From: Metridium senile
Taxonomy: Eukaryota > Cnidaria > Anthozoa > Actiniaria > Metridiidae
Length of the DNA stretch: 64,000 bases
NCBI GenBank assembly: GCA_949775045.1
Contig: OX459105.1
Span: 7,433,240-7,497,239, forward strand
Direction: 5' to 3'
The position numbers and the translations under genes are program-made. Shown here piece after piece: positions 43,240-56,297 of the stretch (position 1 is the first letter of the stretch; every line of letters begins with the position of its first letter). The notes beneath the pieces were generated by a model that ran no database searches, was not told the origin of the DNA, and saw only the letters and a program-made list of their open reading frames with translations.

Positions 43240-43582
43240 GAGCAAATGCAGAAAAACCATGAATTAAAAACAAACTAAATACTCACAAATAGTACATTAG
43301 CTATTTATAGTGCCAAATTGTAAGTATATCACTCAACCAGAACACAATCAATCAGACAGGCATCTTCAATTGCTACTTGATGTCGATTCATATTTTATTG
43401 TGTATGGTAATGTCCTTTATTTACAATTAAAGGTGGTCTCATGTGTATTTATTTATCTTTGTCTGATTGATTGTGTTCTGGTTGAGTGATATACTTACAA
43501 TTTGTCACTATAAATAGCTACTGTACTAATTGTTAGTATTTAGTTTGTTTTTAATTCATGGTTTTCCTGTGTTTGCCATAAT
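43240..43582. mobile_element. MITE with ~115-bp terminal inverted repeats
   Basis: Left arm 43246-43362 and right arm 43466-43578 are complementary with few differences (for example TATCACTCAACCAGAACACA). The centre of about 100 bases is unique. The length and symmetry are typical of non-autonomous DNA transposons. Confidence 0.8.
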
Positions 43583-43593
43583 ATATATATTCT

Positions 43594-44950
43594 TAAGAAG
43601 AAGGACCTTGACCAGGAGGACTTAAAGAACTATCGACCCATTACAAACTTACCTTTCCTATCCAAGGTACTGGAGAAATGTGCATTAAAACAACTGTACT
43701 CGTATCTCTCTCAATATAACTTACTCCCAGCTACACAGTCAGCCTATCGCAAGGATTACAGTACAGAAACGGCAATGTTACGTATAACGAACGACATCCT
43801 CCTTGCTATTGATAACCATAATGAAGTTGTTCTTGTGTTGCTTGATTTATCAGCAGCATTCGACACAATTGACCACGACTTACTTACACAAAGACTACAC
43901 CAAAGGTTTGGTATTCACGATCAGGCTCTCCACTGGCTCACCTCATATCTGACCGACCGCACACAAGCCGTTTCAGTCAATAACGTCATGTCATCAATCA
44001 ACCATCTACGTTACGGAGTCCCGCAGGGATCTGTACTGGGTCCGGCTCTGTTTTCACTGTATGTTGCTCCCATTGAGGACATAGTAGTATCATGCGGCCT
44101 CCATCCCATGTTTTACGCTGACGATAGTCAGATTTATGTAACCATGGAGAAAAGTGATAGAACCCAAGCTACGGAGGCTATTAGGCAATGTGTTGAGCGT
44201 GTCTGTAATTGGTATCATCAAAACTTTCTCGCATGCAACACTGAAAAGACTAAAGTTATTCATCTGTCCTCTAAATTTATTCACACTAGCCCTATTACTA
44301 ATATCCAAGTTGGCGACACTAATATTAAACCACAAATAGAAGTCTGTGATCTTGGAATTGTTCTGGACAATCATCTTAATATGACAACTCACATCAACAA
44401 TATATGTAAATCCGCTTCTTTTTCTATTCGTAACATTGGTAAAATCAGGAAGTACTTGGACGAGCAGTCAACGAAAAAACTTGTACACGCTTTTGTCACT
44501 TCAAAATTGGACTTTTGTAACAGCCTCTTGTTTGGTCTCCCTAAGAAACACACGGACAAACTACAACGCATACTTAACTCCGCTGCACGAATCACAACAA
44601 GGACTCAAAAACATGAACATATCACTCCCATACTCCGTAATCTGCATTGGCTCCCTATTAGAAAAAGAATTTGTTTTAAAATAATCACTCTGACTTTTAA
44701 AGCTCTTAATGGAATGGCTCCCTCATACCTTACTAATCTACTGGAAATACGTCGTCCGGCTCGTAACCTTCGTTCAACCTCTTCTGGCCTACTTCTTCAA
44801 CTGCCATCTTACCGAACTGAAACCTATGGTGCTCGATCTTTCTCTGTTGCTGCTGCCTCTCTTTGGAACACTTTGCCTGCTGATCTCAGGAACATTAAGC
44901 TGTTATCCTCCTTAAAAAACAAGTTAAAAACTTTTCTTTTTGACTCATAG
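43594..44950 (+). CDS. 5'-truncated CR1-like non-LTR retrotransposon, reverse transcriptase
   Basis: An open frame of about 450 codons starts within the RT at KDLDQEDLKNYRPITN. It covers motif A (LLDLSAAFDTIDHDLL), GVPQGSVLGPALFSLY, the catalytic FYADDSQIY, and the thumb and C-terminal region to FLFDS and TAG (44948-44950). The endonuclease half is missing. The 3' end has GCGCGCTATATAAGAAATG before an ATT array, like CR1/L2-type tails. The RT part is unbroken, which suggests fairly recent insertion despite the truncation. Confidence 0.88.
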
Positions 44951-45019
44951 TAATTTTTCATTTTTCGATTTATTTTGTAAAGCGCACCGAGATTTAATGG
45001 GGCGCGCTATATAAGAAAT

Positions 45020-45144
<125 letters not shown>

Positions 45145-45625
45145 ATAGTCTATGATATACATATTTACAATATTTCAAAATATAATGAATATATAACTTA
45201 CTTTTGAATTTGCTTAATAATATATTATATATATATACATTTACATGTTTAATAATTAGTAATAATTAATGATATTTACAATATTTACAAATGGGATATG
45301 AGCTCATAGTCCACTCGACCTCGAGGCCCAATTGTTTTAGAATAAACATACTAATTGGTCAAATAAAGAATATATTTAACAATTCAGAATTTTGATTTTT
45401 GTTTTCATTCAAATCGGGCAATCACAAAATAGACCATTAGTAGGACAGCCAATCAGTGCACAGGATTTGTGATAGGCCATTAGTATGTTTGTACTAAAAT
45501 GAATATATATATATTTATAAAATATTTGATATATTTCGCTCGCTCTGATTGGCTGAGAAGCGTTCTCTATAACTCAACAGTGCACGGAGCATCAATTTGT
45601 TTGATTTTAACTACTGAATATTTTA

Positions 45626-45796
45626 TAAAAGAAATAGAAAACTCGGCAGCAGTGCTCTGTTGAGTTATAGAGCACTTGGGAATTTTAAGAAGACTCGAGA
45701 AGCGCTCGTGCTTCTCCTAACGCTTCTCTTGTCTTCTTAAGATCCCCACATGTTCTATAACTCAACAGAGCACGCTGCCTCGTTTTCTATTTCTTC
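45626..45796. mobile_element. Palindromic MITE, ~75-bp arms
   Basis: 45628-45702 and 45721-45795 are complementary. Both contain CTCTGTTGAGTTATAGA or its complement, and the spacer is under 20 bases. The upstream flank (45540-45600) holds a related piece, CTCTATAACTCAACAGTGCA. The whole would fold into one long hairpin. Confidence 0.8.
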
Positions 45797-45892
45797 AATA
45801 TATATATATATACCTTTGAATTTGCTTAATAATGATACTAATGACTACTAGATTGAGTATTGAAGAATTATTTGAGATTCTATCAACAAAGA

Positions 45893-46689
45893 CTATATTT
45901 TTCTGTCTGTAAAATATTTAACTAATTTTTCAATTATTTTTTTGCTTCTTGTAACTCTTGGCTTTCCTCCCTCTGTAGATTCAGTGAAAATAGACTCAAG
46001 ACCCTCAGACCCAGATCTTTTGAATGCTATTTGGGCATGCTGTAATGTTAACCCACTGGCAGCGGCCTTGCCTGCCATCCCTTTGCTGATCACAGACTGC
46101 ATTATAATTGGTTGCCAGCTTTTCAGGTTGATTTCCTTCACTTTGTTGTATATTTGCATTTCTTCAATGTATTTGGATTGAAAAGTGTGGCTCTGCAGTG
46201 TGGTGGATGGTATCGAAGCTACTTCCAGTATTTTATTGAGGGCTTGCACATCACACAAGGCATTGTGTGCATCATAGGACTTCCCCACAAGATGTTGATA
46301 GATTGACTTTTGCTTAAAAGATTGAAGGTCTGCATGGGTTGATCTGAAAAGAACTAGGGTGTCAAGATATCCGCCAACGACATCAAGGCACCCCAGCATA
46401 CCACAAGACCTCAGAGCATTAGAAAGAACATAGCAGTCGAAGACTTTGACATTGTGTCCCACCAACATAACTGTGTTTTGAGAACCTATGAAGCTGAAGA
46501 ACTTTGTCATGGCATCCTTTATCAGCAGTGCTTTAACTGGTTGATTTTGATGATACATTTGGTTGTTTTCAAATGTTATGCCTGTGACATTGGAGGCCTG
46601 GCTTTCAATCCCTTTTTTAGGCTTGACATAACAGCTAAAGGATCCTGAAGGGCTAACTGCAGCGATCTGGATGATATGGCTTGTTCGTT
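45893..46689 (-). CDS. Exonuclease exon (Exo II and Exo III motifs)
   Basis: Acceptor AAAAAATAG at 46690-46698; the stop is at 45893-45895. It encodes about 264 residues: RTSHIIQIAAVSPSG, then VGHNVKVFDCYVL (Exo II), SYDAHNALCDVQAL (Exo III, the H-x4-D pattern of DEDDh enzymes), then a helical C-terminus and a basic end (TRSKKIIEKL). The frame is intact over its length, in contrast to the transposase part. Confidence 0.8.
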
Positions 46690-46808
46690 CTATTTTTTCA
46701 ATCATGCAAGTAAAAAAAAAATGAAGATGGTGATTAGAATGCTAATCCATAACACTATAGAAAATTTTGATTGTTAATTTCATGTAATAATTTCAAGCTA
46801 ATACTTAC

Positions 46809-46916
46809 GTAGTCCTGTTGTTTCAAGATCAAAAATGACCATTGGATACATCACAGAAACAGGATGAATCTTGGGAGCTGGAATTGGATCTGGTATTCCA
46901 AGTGTGTCTGGCTTTT
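46809..46916 (-). CDS. Exonuclease exon with the Exo I motif
   Basis: Acceptor GTTAATTTCAG, donor GGACTAC/GTAAGT. Proline-rich IPDPIPAPKIHPV leads into MVIFDLETTGL, the first exonuclease motif with its metal-binding Asp and Glu. The phase joins 47121 upstream and 46689 downstream. Confidence 0.8.
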
Positions 46917-47543
46917 CTGAAATTAACAAGTTACATGATTATAGTAACTCAATTTTATACATGCCTAGAACCGTCAGTATACACCTATGTAAAAAAGGTT
47001 GTTGCTGCTAAGTGTTCATTTATTTTTATCATTGTGTAACTTCTGCTCTTAGAACTTCAGTGGTGTTTTTGAATCTGTCAGGTATAATTTTGAAATTGCC
47101 ATAGTAATATTACAATGTACCTGTCTCAAAATTGATGCTTGTTGAATAAGTGTCTCCTTCTCAGATCTCCTTAGCTGCATTAAGGGCAGTTCGTTTTGCC
47201 TTTCTTACAATTCTTTGGCGCTTCACATTTAAAAGTCTCCTTCTTTCCCTATTTTGCTGTACACCCCTGACAAGGAACCTTGCTCTCTTCTCTGTGTGGC
47301 ATCCTGGAGACAAGTGCAAGCTTTTATTTACCTAAAATCCAATTAATATAAATAACATTAATTACATATTTATTATTCATGCATATATACCGGTAATGCT
47401 ATGTGTGCAATGTCATGTATAATGTTTTTTTTTTTATATATATACTATCAAATTCATTAATAATTCATAAGGTAAACACATTATTTTTATTGAATCACAG
47501 GATAATTTCTATTTACATAGTTTCCTGGTTATATACTAGTCAA

Positions 47544-47673
<130 letters not shown>

Positions 47674-48564
47674 GTTGTAGTAGGTAGTAGTACTCACATC
47701 AACAAGATATGTATAGCCCATGTTTTTCTGCGAAGTGGCTGCACTTACTCTGTAGTCCAAGCTGTCTGATCCACTGTAATGGCTTCTTTTAGGTGCTTTT
47801 GTACTTACGGTTGCGTTAAAACTTTCATTGGTCTGTGTTGATTGGAGTGTTGATAACTTCTGCACTTGACTGTTATAGTTTCTAAACACCTCTTTCAAAC
47901 TGTGCTGTAGAGCTGTGTCCGTCAGAGCCTTTCCATATGGTAAGGATGTAAACTTGGCTTTTCTTGTTGACGTATTCTCATGCTTGCACCAGGAGCTTGA
48001 GCACTTGCTGTGGTCATCAAATGGGTGTCTGTGTATTGCTTCAAGATCTTTTTCAATAGCTTTTGGGTTGCCAGCATTCTGCTTGCACATGTACATAGTA
48101 ACGTTTGGAAGTACTTGATAGTCTTTCCTGATATGTTGTGCTTTGGTCTTAGTGCATAAAGTTGATTTCCCAGTATTTTTTTGATATGATTGCTGTCTGA
48201 CTTCTTTTCTATGTCCTTGCTGACTTCGCTGTTCACTCGTGCAATGATGGTTGAATCTTCATCGCCTACAAGGGTTTTCACTGGCACTAATGCACTCTTT
48301 TCATTTATTTATTTTACCATGGACACAACCATGTCTGCTTCCATGGCTTTAGCAGACCCCACCCAGTTTCTTCTACATGAATGGTTTCTTGGTTTTTCTC
48401 CTTTCTTTTCTGCATGTTTACATGTTCTACATGATTTGCTTCTTGTGTCAAAATTGATGATTTTTCCTGTTTTTGTTCCAACAACAGTAGCATGACCTGA
48501 CAAAAACAGTTATGTAAAAAATTAGCTATTCAAGATGTTTTTTTCTTTTTTTGTTGTTGTTGAT

Positions 48565-49002
48565 TATTAAAGGATTATTAACCGAGCGTGAGGTCTGTAC
48601 GGGAAAATATCAGACCGAGGTCTGGTCCGTACAAAAAAGACTGAGGTCTGACATTTTTCCGGACAGACCGAACAAGCGAGGTTAATAAAGCGTTTATTAT
48701 ATGGCTTTTTTTCTTAACGATGTACAAAATCGCAAATATTTTATCACCGAATCTCTCATTGTTGAATGAATAAAAATACATTAAACACACACTAAACTGG
48801 CTAAAAACACTTTGCAGGCATGAAAAGGCAAAACTTCAACAAAATATTTATTGCAATACTTTACAAGTTTTTTTTTAATTTCCCGGTCTGAAAAAAATAC
48901 GAAAATTGGACCGCTGTCATGGTAACGGTCTGATATGGGAAAATATCAGACCGGAAATCAGCCAATCAGAGCGCGCGTACTGTCGTAGCCATATAATAAG
49001 AT
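48565..49002. mobile_element. MITE-like inverted-repeat segment
   Basis: An inner hairpin (48568-48690) pairs TTATTAACCGAGC with GCGAGGTTAATAA and contains several AGACCG/GGTCTG blocks. TTATTATATGGC at 48696 and GCCATATAATAA at 48989 form an outer inverted pair. GCCAATCAGAGCGCGCGTAC is of a kind common in animal MITEs. No frame. Confidence 0.65.
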
Positions 49003-49772
49003 GTTTTTTTCTTCTTTTTTTGTTGATTATGTGCAAATATTAATTTTGAATTGTAATTGCAATAGGTCATATGTAATAGATATTAATATTTTTACAGAAA
49101 AATTCAGTTCTGCAGCCATGTTATAATCTATAGATACACTGTAATTTAAGAGGAAAAAGATAAAACTCACCATTAAATGTTCAATATAATAGAGTGCAAA
49201 TATTGAAAGTGTGCATCATAAATATACTGCTAAATATTTATGCTAATTTTATTGTTGTGCATGATGAATTATTGACTTAAAATCCAACCCAAACCGTTTA
49301 TGTTTTTAAAATATGAACCAATTAAAAAACTTCGATATCACTATAACTTTTCTAGAGAAACAAAATTAGGGGTATTATTCACGCGTTTTTGAAAGATATG
49401 AATTTTTAGATTTTACTTTTTGAGTTCAAATCGCACAAAAATTCGTGACAGCATCCCGGTCACTGGTACATTGGCGTGTTTGCGAATGCCAAGGCACCTT
49501 CACCTGGCAAATTCGCTTCAAACACAAGACAAAACGCTGAGAAAAATCAAGATTTTGAGCTTCATATTGACAAAAACGTTACTTGAATAAGTACTAAATA
49601 GGATGATAACTATGTATTAAAAGGAAAAAACGGAATTCTAGAACATTTCTTTATAAAAAAAAACCTTTTCATCGCATTAGATTTAATATTAAAAAAAGTA
49701 GTCATGGCAAATCTTCAAAATTCAAACAAAACACAAACGACCTGAAAGTTCTTTTGAAGTGGAATTAAAGAC
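49003..49772. other. AT-rich stretch without recognised features
   Basis: I see no coding frame, repeat unit or RNA gene here. The bases CCCGGTCACTGGTACATTGG near 49455 have an inverse partner near 54080-54098 (ACCAGTGACCGGTA), outside the arms of the composite inverted repeat. Confidence 0.4.
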
Positions 49773-50827
49773 CTTAAGAGCGTTCCTCTGAGAATATCGA
49801 CCATAGGTGTGCAAAATGCCCAGAAACCGAATTTCTCATACTTTGCTCAAAGATAGCCCTCGATGTCCGTATCACAGAAATAATAGTGAAAGTTTCAACA
49901 GATTGTTATTTTAGGAGAAATTCGACATTTTAGGTTTGAAGGCTTGATAAGGCGATTTCCCGGCATCACACGTACTCCGCGAGAAATGCATTTTCAAAGT
50001 GTAAACAAAATTGAATTTTGTAACTGTATAGCTCTTTTAAAAGATCGATAAACACTTGTTATTTCAGCAGTAAAATAATTGTTTTTTATTTAGAATTGAA
50101 AATTTAATGGAATTTTGAATTTGACCTAAATTTAGTCGATTTTCAATGCCTGAAAATAGCACAAATTGAGGAGTCAAAAAACCAACTTGTTACATGACTT
50201 TATGAAATAAACAAATGTTCCTGTGAAAGAGCATCCTTTTAGCTTTTAGAAAATGTAAAAACATTTTTGGGCTACTAGAATTTCGACATTCTAGAGCTCC
50301 TCGAAAAGGCATTGTGGACACTAAAAATAGCATGTGTCACGGTGACGTGCGTGACATCGTGACACACAAACGTCTGATTAATTATGCTAATAAAAACATT
50401 TCAATGGATTTCTGTCACAATTTTAATGCATTTTAACCCTTTTTATTTCTTTAGAACAATATTTTGTATATATAGACATATTATATAATTTTTGATACTT
50501 TTATTTTAGTATTTTATTTGTTAGGCATTGCCAAGTCCTCATTTCGTTTTGAGTAACATTACTAAATTAAGAAACGAAGCAATTCCGTAGAATTGAGGCT
50601 TCAAATATACACTATATCTATACTTAAATATGTCTATAGTTAAAATACATTGGTAAAGTTTTTGAATTGAAATGAAATTAAAAGCAGCGCTGTGCTGTAA
50701 AAATAATTAGCTAAATATATGTGCATAAATTTAATTGTTCTGCTTCAATAATTTGAGCGTGACCTTTTATTTATAGTATCTGGTACAGTACAAACACTAA
50801 AAGTGTGCAATACTTTGTACTATTTAC

Positions 50828-51897
50828 TACGGTACCGGTGGCCCATAAATGTCACGGCAAATCTTTTATTATTCACGGCAAATCTTTTATTGCTCGTGGC
50901 ATATCATTTATTTATTCATCTATTCATGCATTTATTTACATATCTATTTTTTTATTGTTTACTTTACATTTTTTACACCAAATTTATATCATTACCACAC
51001 ATCATTTCCTTTTCATATATTCCTCCATGCCATCCTTGTTTTTCGTGCTTTTAAAGCAATAATAGTTCACCTTTTTCGGTCATATTTTCGCCATTCCTCT
51101 TCCCCCTCCCATGCATCCCCGCTTATTTCATGAGTGTCTTTTAAAATACCTTTTTTTGATTTTTTTATTCTATTTAACCCATTTACCCATTTACCCATAT
51201 ATTTCTTCTTTGTTTTTATTTATATTTTTTATCATATTTTTTTTTACTGGTTCTTTCTTTCTCCAATTATTCTATATTCCACCATCCATGCCCAATTTTT
51301 TTGTTTTTCATTTTCCATATTACTTCATTCATCTATTTACATTACTCGTTTTATTATATATCTAATTATATTTTCCACTTTTTCATCCTTCTTTTTAATG
51401 TTTCGGTTATTCTTTCACATTTTTAAGTCCCACACTACGCCCAGGTCAATGCTTATCAGTTCATCGCTTTTACAAATTGACATTGTAGCGTTTCTTAGTT
51501 TTTGCGATTCGAACTCAATGTTACATTGCAGTTTGTACTGCTACAGCTTTCTTTTAGTGTGCTAATTGGACCCATGTTTATCTTAAGTTGCGTTCTGAAC
51601 ATATGGAAAACTTTTTCATACCCGTATCCTCTATAAAACAAAGATTCGAGCCGTGATCATCTACTTCATTACCCCAGGAAGCCCGACACTAAGAACGGCT
51701 GTGAGGGAGACTAACGGTACTACTTCATCCGCTATCTTGAATTTTACACAGGAATGCCGCAGCTTCAGTTTTGTTTTCGTAAGTTTTGCCGTTAGTAACT
51801 GAAAGTTTTGCCGTGAATAATAACAGATTTGTCGTGAATAATAAAAGATTTGCCGTGAGTAATAAAGTTTTGCCGTGACATTTATGGGCCACCGTAA
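50828..51897. mobile_element. Inner palindromic element with CACGGCAAAT repeats
   Basis: Both ends carry GGTGGCCCATAAATGTCACG (or its complement) followed by several copies of CACGGCAAATCTTTTATT-like units, at 50855-50905 and inverted at 51788-51875. The core is T-rich. The short direct repeats inside the terminal inverted repeats are typical of foldback elements. Confidence 0.75.
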
Positions 51898-52189
51898 TTT
51901 ACCACTAAATAGTGTTGATTAAACAATAGAGAACAAAAGAATTTGCATAATTTAGCAGTATTTAGTAGTATTTATGTTGCACACTTTTAGTGTTATCACT
52001 CTACCGTAGTAGCTCTATCTAATACTTGTCAGTTCACTGACGGAACAAAAAACAAAATCTTGTTCCTTATTTTCAGCTGTATGATCTTAAACCTCATGTG
52101 TTCTAGTTTCTTAGGTCTACTCTTCAATTTTTTGTGATGTATGACTTGTTTTTATTCCAGATTGTCTACTGTATTTTGATTAAAAAATC

Positions 52190-52520
52190 ATCATCATCTA
52201 AATTTCCGGTCAAATTAATAAGCCCCTCCCCTCTATTACAGTGCGGACACTCTAACTGGGCCCACCTGAGCAAAACTGTCCAATCACAATCGATCAACAG
52301 AAAATCGATTCCCGATAAAACCCCATTAATAAAATCAGCGTTAAGATCTTGGATGATATTTTGTACAAGGTTTTGGCGCTTTTTAATAAATCAAGTGTTC
52401 GTAGTTTTGATATCAGTTTTATTCAAGTGGGCCCAGTTAGTGTGTTTGCACTGTAAGCCCCCCACTCCTTTAACTGCCCCCCTCTCCTTTAACCGCCCCC
52501 CTCTCTAACGAGCTTGAAAT
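52190..52520. repeat. Small inverted repeat with C-rich blocks
   Basis: CTAACTGGGCCCACCTG at about 52253 and GTGGGCCCAGTTAG at about 52429 pair up. CCCCCCACTCCTTTAACTGC and CCCCCTCTCCTTTAACCGCC repeats follow at 52456-52500. Non-coding. Confidence 0.6.
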
Positions 52521-54099
52521 AAAAAGCCCCCACGTGGCTTTTAGAGGACTTACGGTATGGTGAAATTAGCTTTGTTTTTAGGGCATTATGCCTGCGGACA
52601 TTCACCAAGCTTTGGTGATCGATTATGCGTTATTATATTTTCGTTATTTCTCTGGACATTGTTGTTCTTTTCAGTTCATTGTTTATCTTTTATCTTCAAT
52701 TCTCTTTTTTTTTTGCGTTTTTTTTATATGTTTTTTTTTTGTTATTCTTTTGCTCTCTATTGTTTAATCAACACTATTTAGTGGCAAATAGTACAAAATA
52801 TTGCACACTTTTAGTGATACTATAAATAAAAGGTCACGCTCAAATCATTGAAGCAGAACAATGAATTAAATTTATGCACATATATTTAGCTAATTATTTT
52901 TACAGCACAGCGCTGCTTTTAATTTCATTTCAATTCAAAAACTTTACCAATGTTTTTAACTATAGACATATTTAAGTATAGATATAGTGTATATTTGAAG
53001 CCTCAATTCTACGGAATTGCTTCGTTTCTTAATTTAGTAATGTTACTCAAAACGAAATGAGGACTTGGCAATGCCTAACAAATAAAATACTAAAATAAAA
53101 GTATCAAAAATTATATAAAATGTCTATATATACAAAATATTGTTCTAAAGAAATAAAAAGGGTTAAAATGCATTAAAATTGTGACAGAAATCCATTGAAA
53201 TGTTTTTATTAGCATAATTAATCAGACGTTTGTGTGTCACGATGTCACGCACGTCACCGTGACACATGCTATTTTTAGCGTCCACAATGCCTTTTCGAGG
53301 AGCTCTAGAATGTCGAAATTCTAGTAGCCCAAAAATGTTTTTACATTTTCTAAAAGCTAAAAGAATGCTCTTTCACAGGAACATTTGTTTATTTCATAAA
53401 GTCATGTAACAAGTTGGTTTTTTGACTCCTCAATTTGTGCTATTTTCAGGCATTGAAAATCGACTAAATTTAGGTCAAATTCAAAATTCCATTAAATTTT
53501 CAATTCTAAATAAAAAACAATTATTTTACTGCTGAAATAACAAGTGTTTATCGATCTTTTAAAAGAGCTATACAGTTACAAAATTCAATTTTGTTTACAC
53601 TTTGAAAATGCATTTCTCGCGGAGTACGTGTGATGCCGGGAAATCGCCTTATCAAGCCTTCAAACCTAAAATGTCGAATTTCTCCTAAAATAACAATCTG
53701 TTGAAACTTTCACTATTATTTCTGTGATACGGACATCGAGGGCTATCTTTGAGCAAAGTATGAGAAATTCGGTTTCTGGGCATTTTGCACACCTATGGTC
53801 GATATTCTCAGAGGAACGCTCTTAAGTATCAACCAACAAAGGATCGATTTGAAGCTTAATTATTTCAAGTTTTTAGGTGTTTTTCTTTTTTTTTTCACGC
53901 TCGTTATCAAACAATTTTTCTCTCAAAAAACTGACTTGAAAAAATAATTCGTTGAACTTACTTTATCGGTGATTATTTTCCTGAGGTTTTCTTCATCTGG
54001 ATGACATCGATAATATTTTGACGAATACATGTTTGTACTTGAATCAGTCTTGATGAATTAAGCATGGATCATAGTTAAAGTACCATGTACCAGTGACCG

Positions 54100-55110
54100 G
54101 TACGTTAGTAGTAGCTCCGTCACTGATATAGAAATCATGCTAAATGAAGATTTAAAGCATATAATAGAATGGCTCAATAATAACTTATTATACCTTAACT
54201 ATAGCAAAACTAAAATAATGTTAACAGGTACACATCAGAGGCTTGCCCGCATTGAAAATTTCACAGTTAAGGCAAAGGATACTGTCCTATCACGAGTTTA
54301 CCATTTTAAGTATCTTGGGGTTGTATTGGACCAATGCCTCTCGTGGAGTGATCACGTGGATTACATCGGACAAAAAGTATCTGCAAGACTCGGTATGCTT
54401 CGCAGAGCGCGTAAGGTCATTCCACGGGAGTCGTGCATAACCCTTTACAACGCCATGATACTGCCAATATTTGACTATTGTGCTACAATATGGGGCTCTT
54501 GCGGCAAGACAAATCGAGATTACTTAGATAAACTACATAGACGCGCCGCCAGTATTATTGAAGGTAACAAAGTCTCTCAGCCACAGGTTGCGCGAATATT
54601 TAGCTGGCCTTCACTCCAGTCCCGCCGAGACTACCTCAAATGTATATTAGTATTTAAATGCTTGCATAACTTGGCTCCACCTTATTTGCTAAATGATTTC
54701 TGCCACTCGCGCGACTTCCATACATACAATACGCGCCATAGAGATTTGCTCCGTCCACCTCTTGCTAAAACATCAAAATATCAGGGCTCCTTCAGGTTCA
54801 GCGGTACAAAGATCTGGAACAGCCTACCGCTGGACCTGAGGAGGGTACACGACCTAAGAAAATTCAAGTCTGACCTCAAAAAGCACTTTAGATCTCGCTA
54901 AAATTTAACCCTGCAATACTACATGTTAAATGTTTTAATCTTAGTACTTGTAACTTTATTTTTTGTATTTCTGTATAGTACTGTATTTTTATGTCTGTAA
55001 GTTTATTTTAAACAGAGCCCCATTCAAACCAGCTTTGCTGAACTGGGCACCTCTGTATAAATATTGTTAATAAATATATATATATAAATAAATAAATAAA
55101 ACTGCCAAGC
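54100..55110 (+). mobile_element. 5'-truncated non-LTR retrotransposon (RT C-terminal half)
   Basis: The frame runs from about 54100 (just past the catalytic RT motif) through EWLNNNLLYLNYSKTKIML, FKYLGVVLDQCLSWSDHV, PIFDYCATIWGSCGKTN, then KIWNSLPLDLRRVHDLRKFK, to the stop at 54899-54901. These are the typical thumb and C-terminal signatures of CR1/Jockey/I-type elements. The 3' untranslated part has an AATAAATATATATATATAAA tail at about 55070. No endonuclease and no YADD remain. The frame kept is unbroken. Confidence 0.82.
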
Positions 55111-55919
55111 TTGAAAATCCATAAATAAACTGTACTGAAGGAAGCATTTTGAAGATAGTTTTCATAACGAATAAAGTCGCTTCATTTTCAATTCTTTTAC
55201 GTTGCTGTAGTCTTTATTCTTCTACGAAGTTTTATCTACAGACAATTGGCCTTTCAGTCTTTTCCTTTTCTTGAGATAAATTTCTTCATTTTTGTCTCCT
55301 TGAAGTTTATTTTCTTCTTTGGTAGTCTTTATTCTTCCAAGAAGTTTTATCTGCAGACACGTTTTCTTGGCCTTTCAGTCGTTTTCATTTATTTCTACTG
55401 TTAAATTTCTTCATTTTTGTATCCGGCTTGAGTTTATTTTCTTCTTCGGCCAAAACTATCTTTGTTTTCTTCGATGTTCATCTTTCTCAGTTGATATTTT
55501 AAACATTGTATTTTGTTGTTTGTTTGACTTTTTTGTCGATAAAAGAAAAACCTGCTTTCGGGCGCTGCTATTCCGTGCGCGCGCGCATCACTTTCCCGAC
55601 CAAATGTAACAGCCAATCAGTATCGCGATGGGCACGTTGTACGGACGTGCGCGCCCGCGATCCTACGTGTCTGTCGACGAAAAATCAACTCGATGGGTTA
55701 CCATTTTTTCTAAAGTATGGTGCTCTGCTTCGGCCCGCGCGGAGCTCCGCTATAAATAAACCAAATCATACTGAACATATTTTAAAAGAAATTAAACTCA
55801 GTATACAATTAGTACAACCAGTAAAAAAAATAACTATGTGTTTTCATAGTTTAATGAAGACTATAATAGACTATATTAGTTTAATGAAGACTATAAGGTA
55901 TTTACTAAAATAAACAATT
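55111..55919. other. Intergenic stretch with a short direct repeat
   Basis: AGTCTTTATTCTTC-(C/T)A-GAAGTTTTATCT occurs at 55210 and 55325, with similar following text, so this part is a local duplication of about 110 bases. No gene supported. Confidence 0.5.
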
Positions 55920-55949
55920 AATGATTTTCTGGGAAATGGGGGTGTAAGG

Positions 55950-56297
55950 GTTTGCGGTTATGCGGTTTCGCGTAATTTTTGGTGCGGTTTTGCTGGTGTT
56001 TCTTCCAAGTGCGGTTTTGCAGTTTTACAAAGCTGAGCGGTTTGTGGTTTCTTTGTCATTTTTGGACTTGTTGAACGGTGATAAATCGTTTTTCTCTGAA
56101 AAAAATTATCATTGAGAACATTTCACTTCCGGTTGTTTTGTTTTGGTCAAGATTTATTTATTTATTGCGGTTACAGCTTTTTAGCAAGATTTTATGGGGT
56201 CTTGCGGTTTTTGTCTATTTTTGTGCGGTTTTTCGGTTGCGGTTTTTCGGTTTCCAAATTCCTCTTACGCCCCCCCCCCCCCCCCCCCCCCCCCCCC
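55950..56297. repeat. GCGGTTTT repeat array ending in poly-C
   Basis: At least ten TGCGGTTTT-like units lie at 55955-56250, ending in a run of 29 C at 56269-56297. The layout mirrors 33520-33770, where another degenerate G-containing repeat ends in 21 C. Confidence 0.7.

Larger units (their letters stand above)
49773..53826. mobile_element. Composite inverted repeat with ~1.07-kb arms
   Basis: The left arm (49773 to about 50835) and the right arm (about 52755 to 53826) are complementary almost throughout, from CTTAAGAGCGTTCCTCTGAG on the left to its complement on the right. Between them lie a second palindrome (about 50828-51897, ends GGTGGCCCATAAATGTCACG and complement) and a third segment flanked by ACTAAATAGTGTTGATTAAA at 51904 and its complement near 52755. 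No transposase frame is present. It looks like foldback elements nested in one another, with a possible original unit of about 4 kb. Confidence 0.85.

Noticed and set aside
51111..51565. Phe- and Ile-rich open frames at 50803-51565
   Set aside because: They are by-products of a T-rich repeat core and show no conserved motif or splice structure.
49003..54100. Giant DNA transposon (Polinton type)
   Set aside because: Kilobase inverted repeats suggest it, but there is no polymerase B, integrase, ATPase or capsid-like frame inside.
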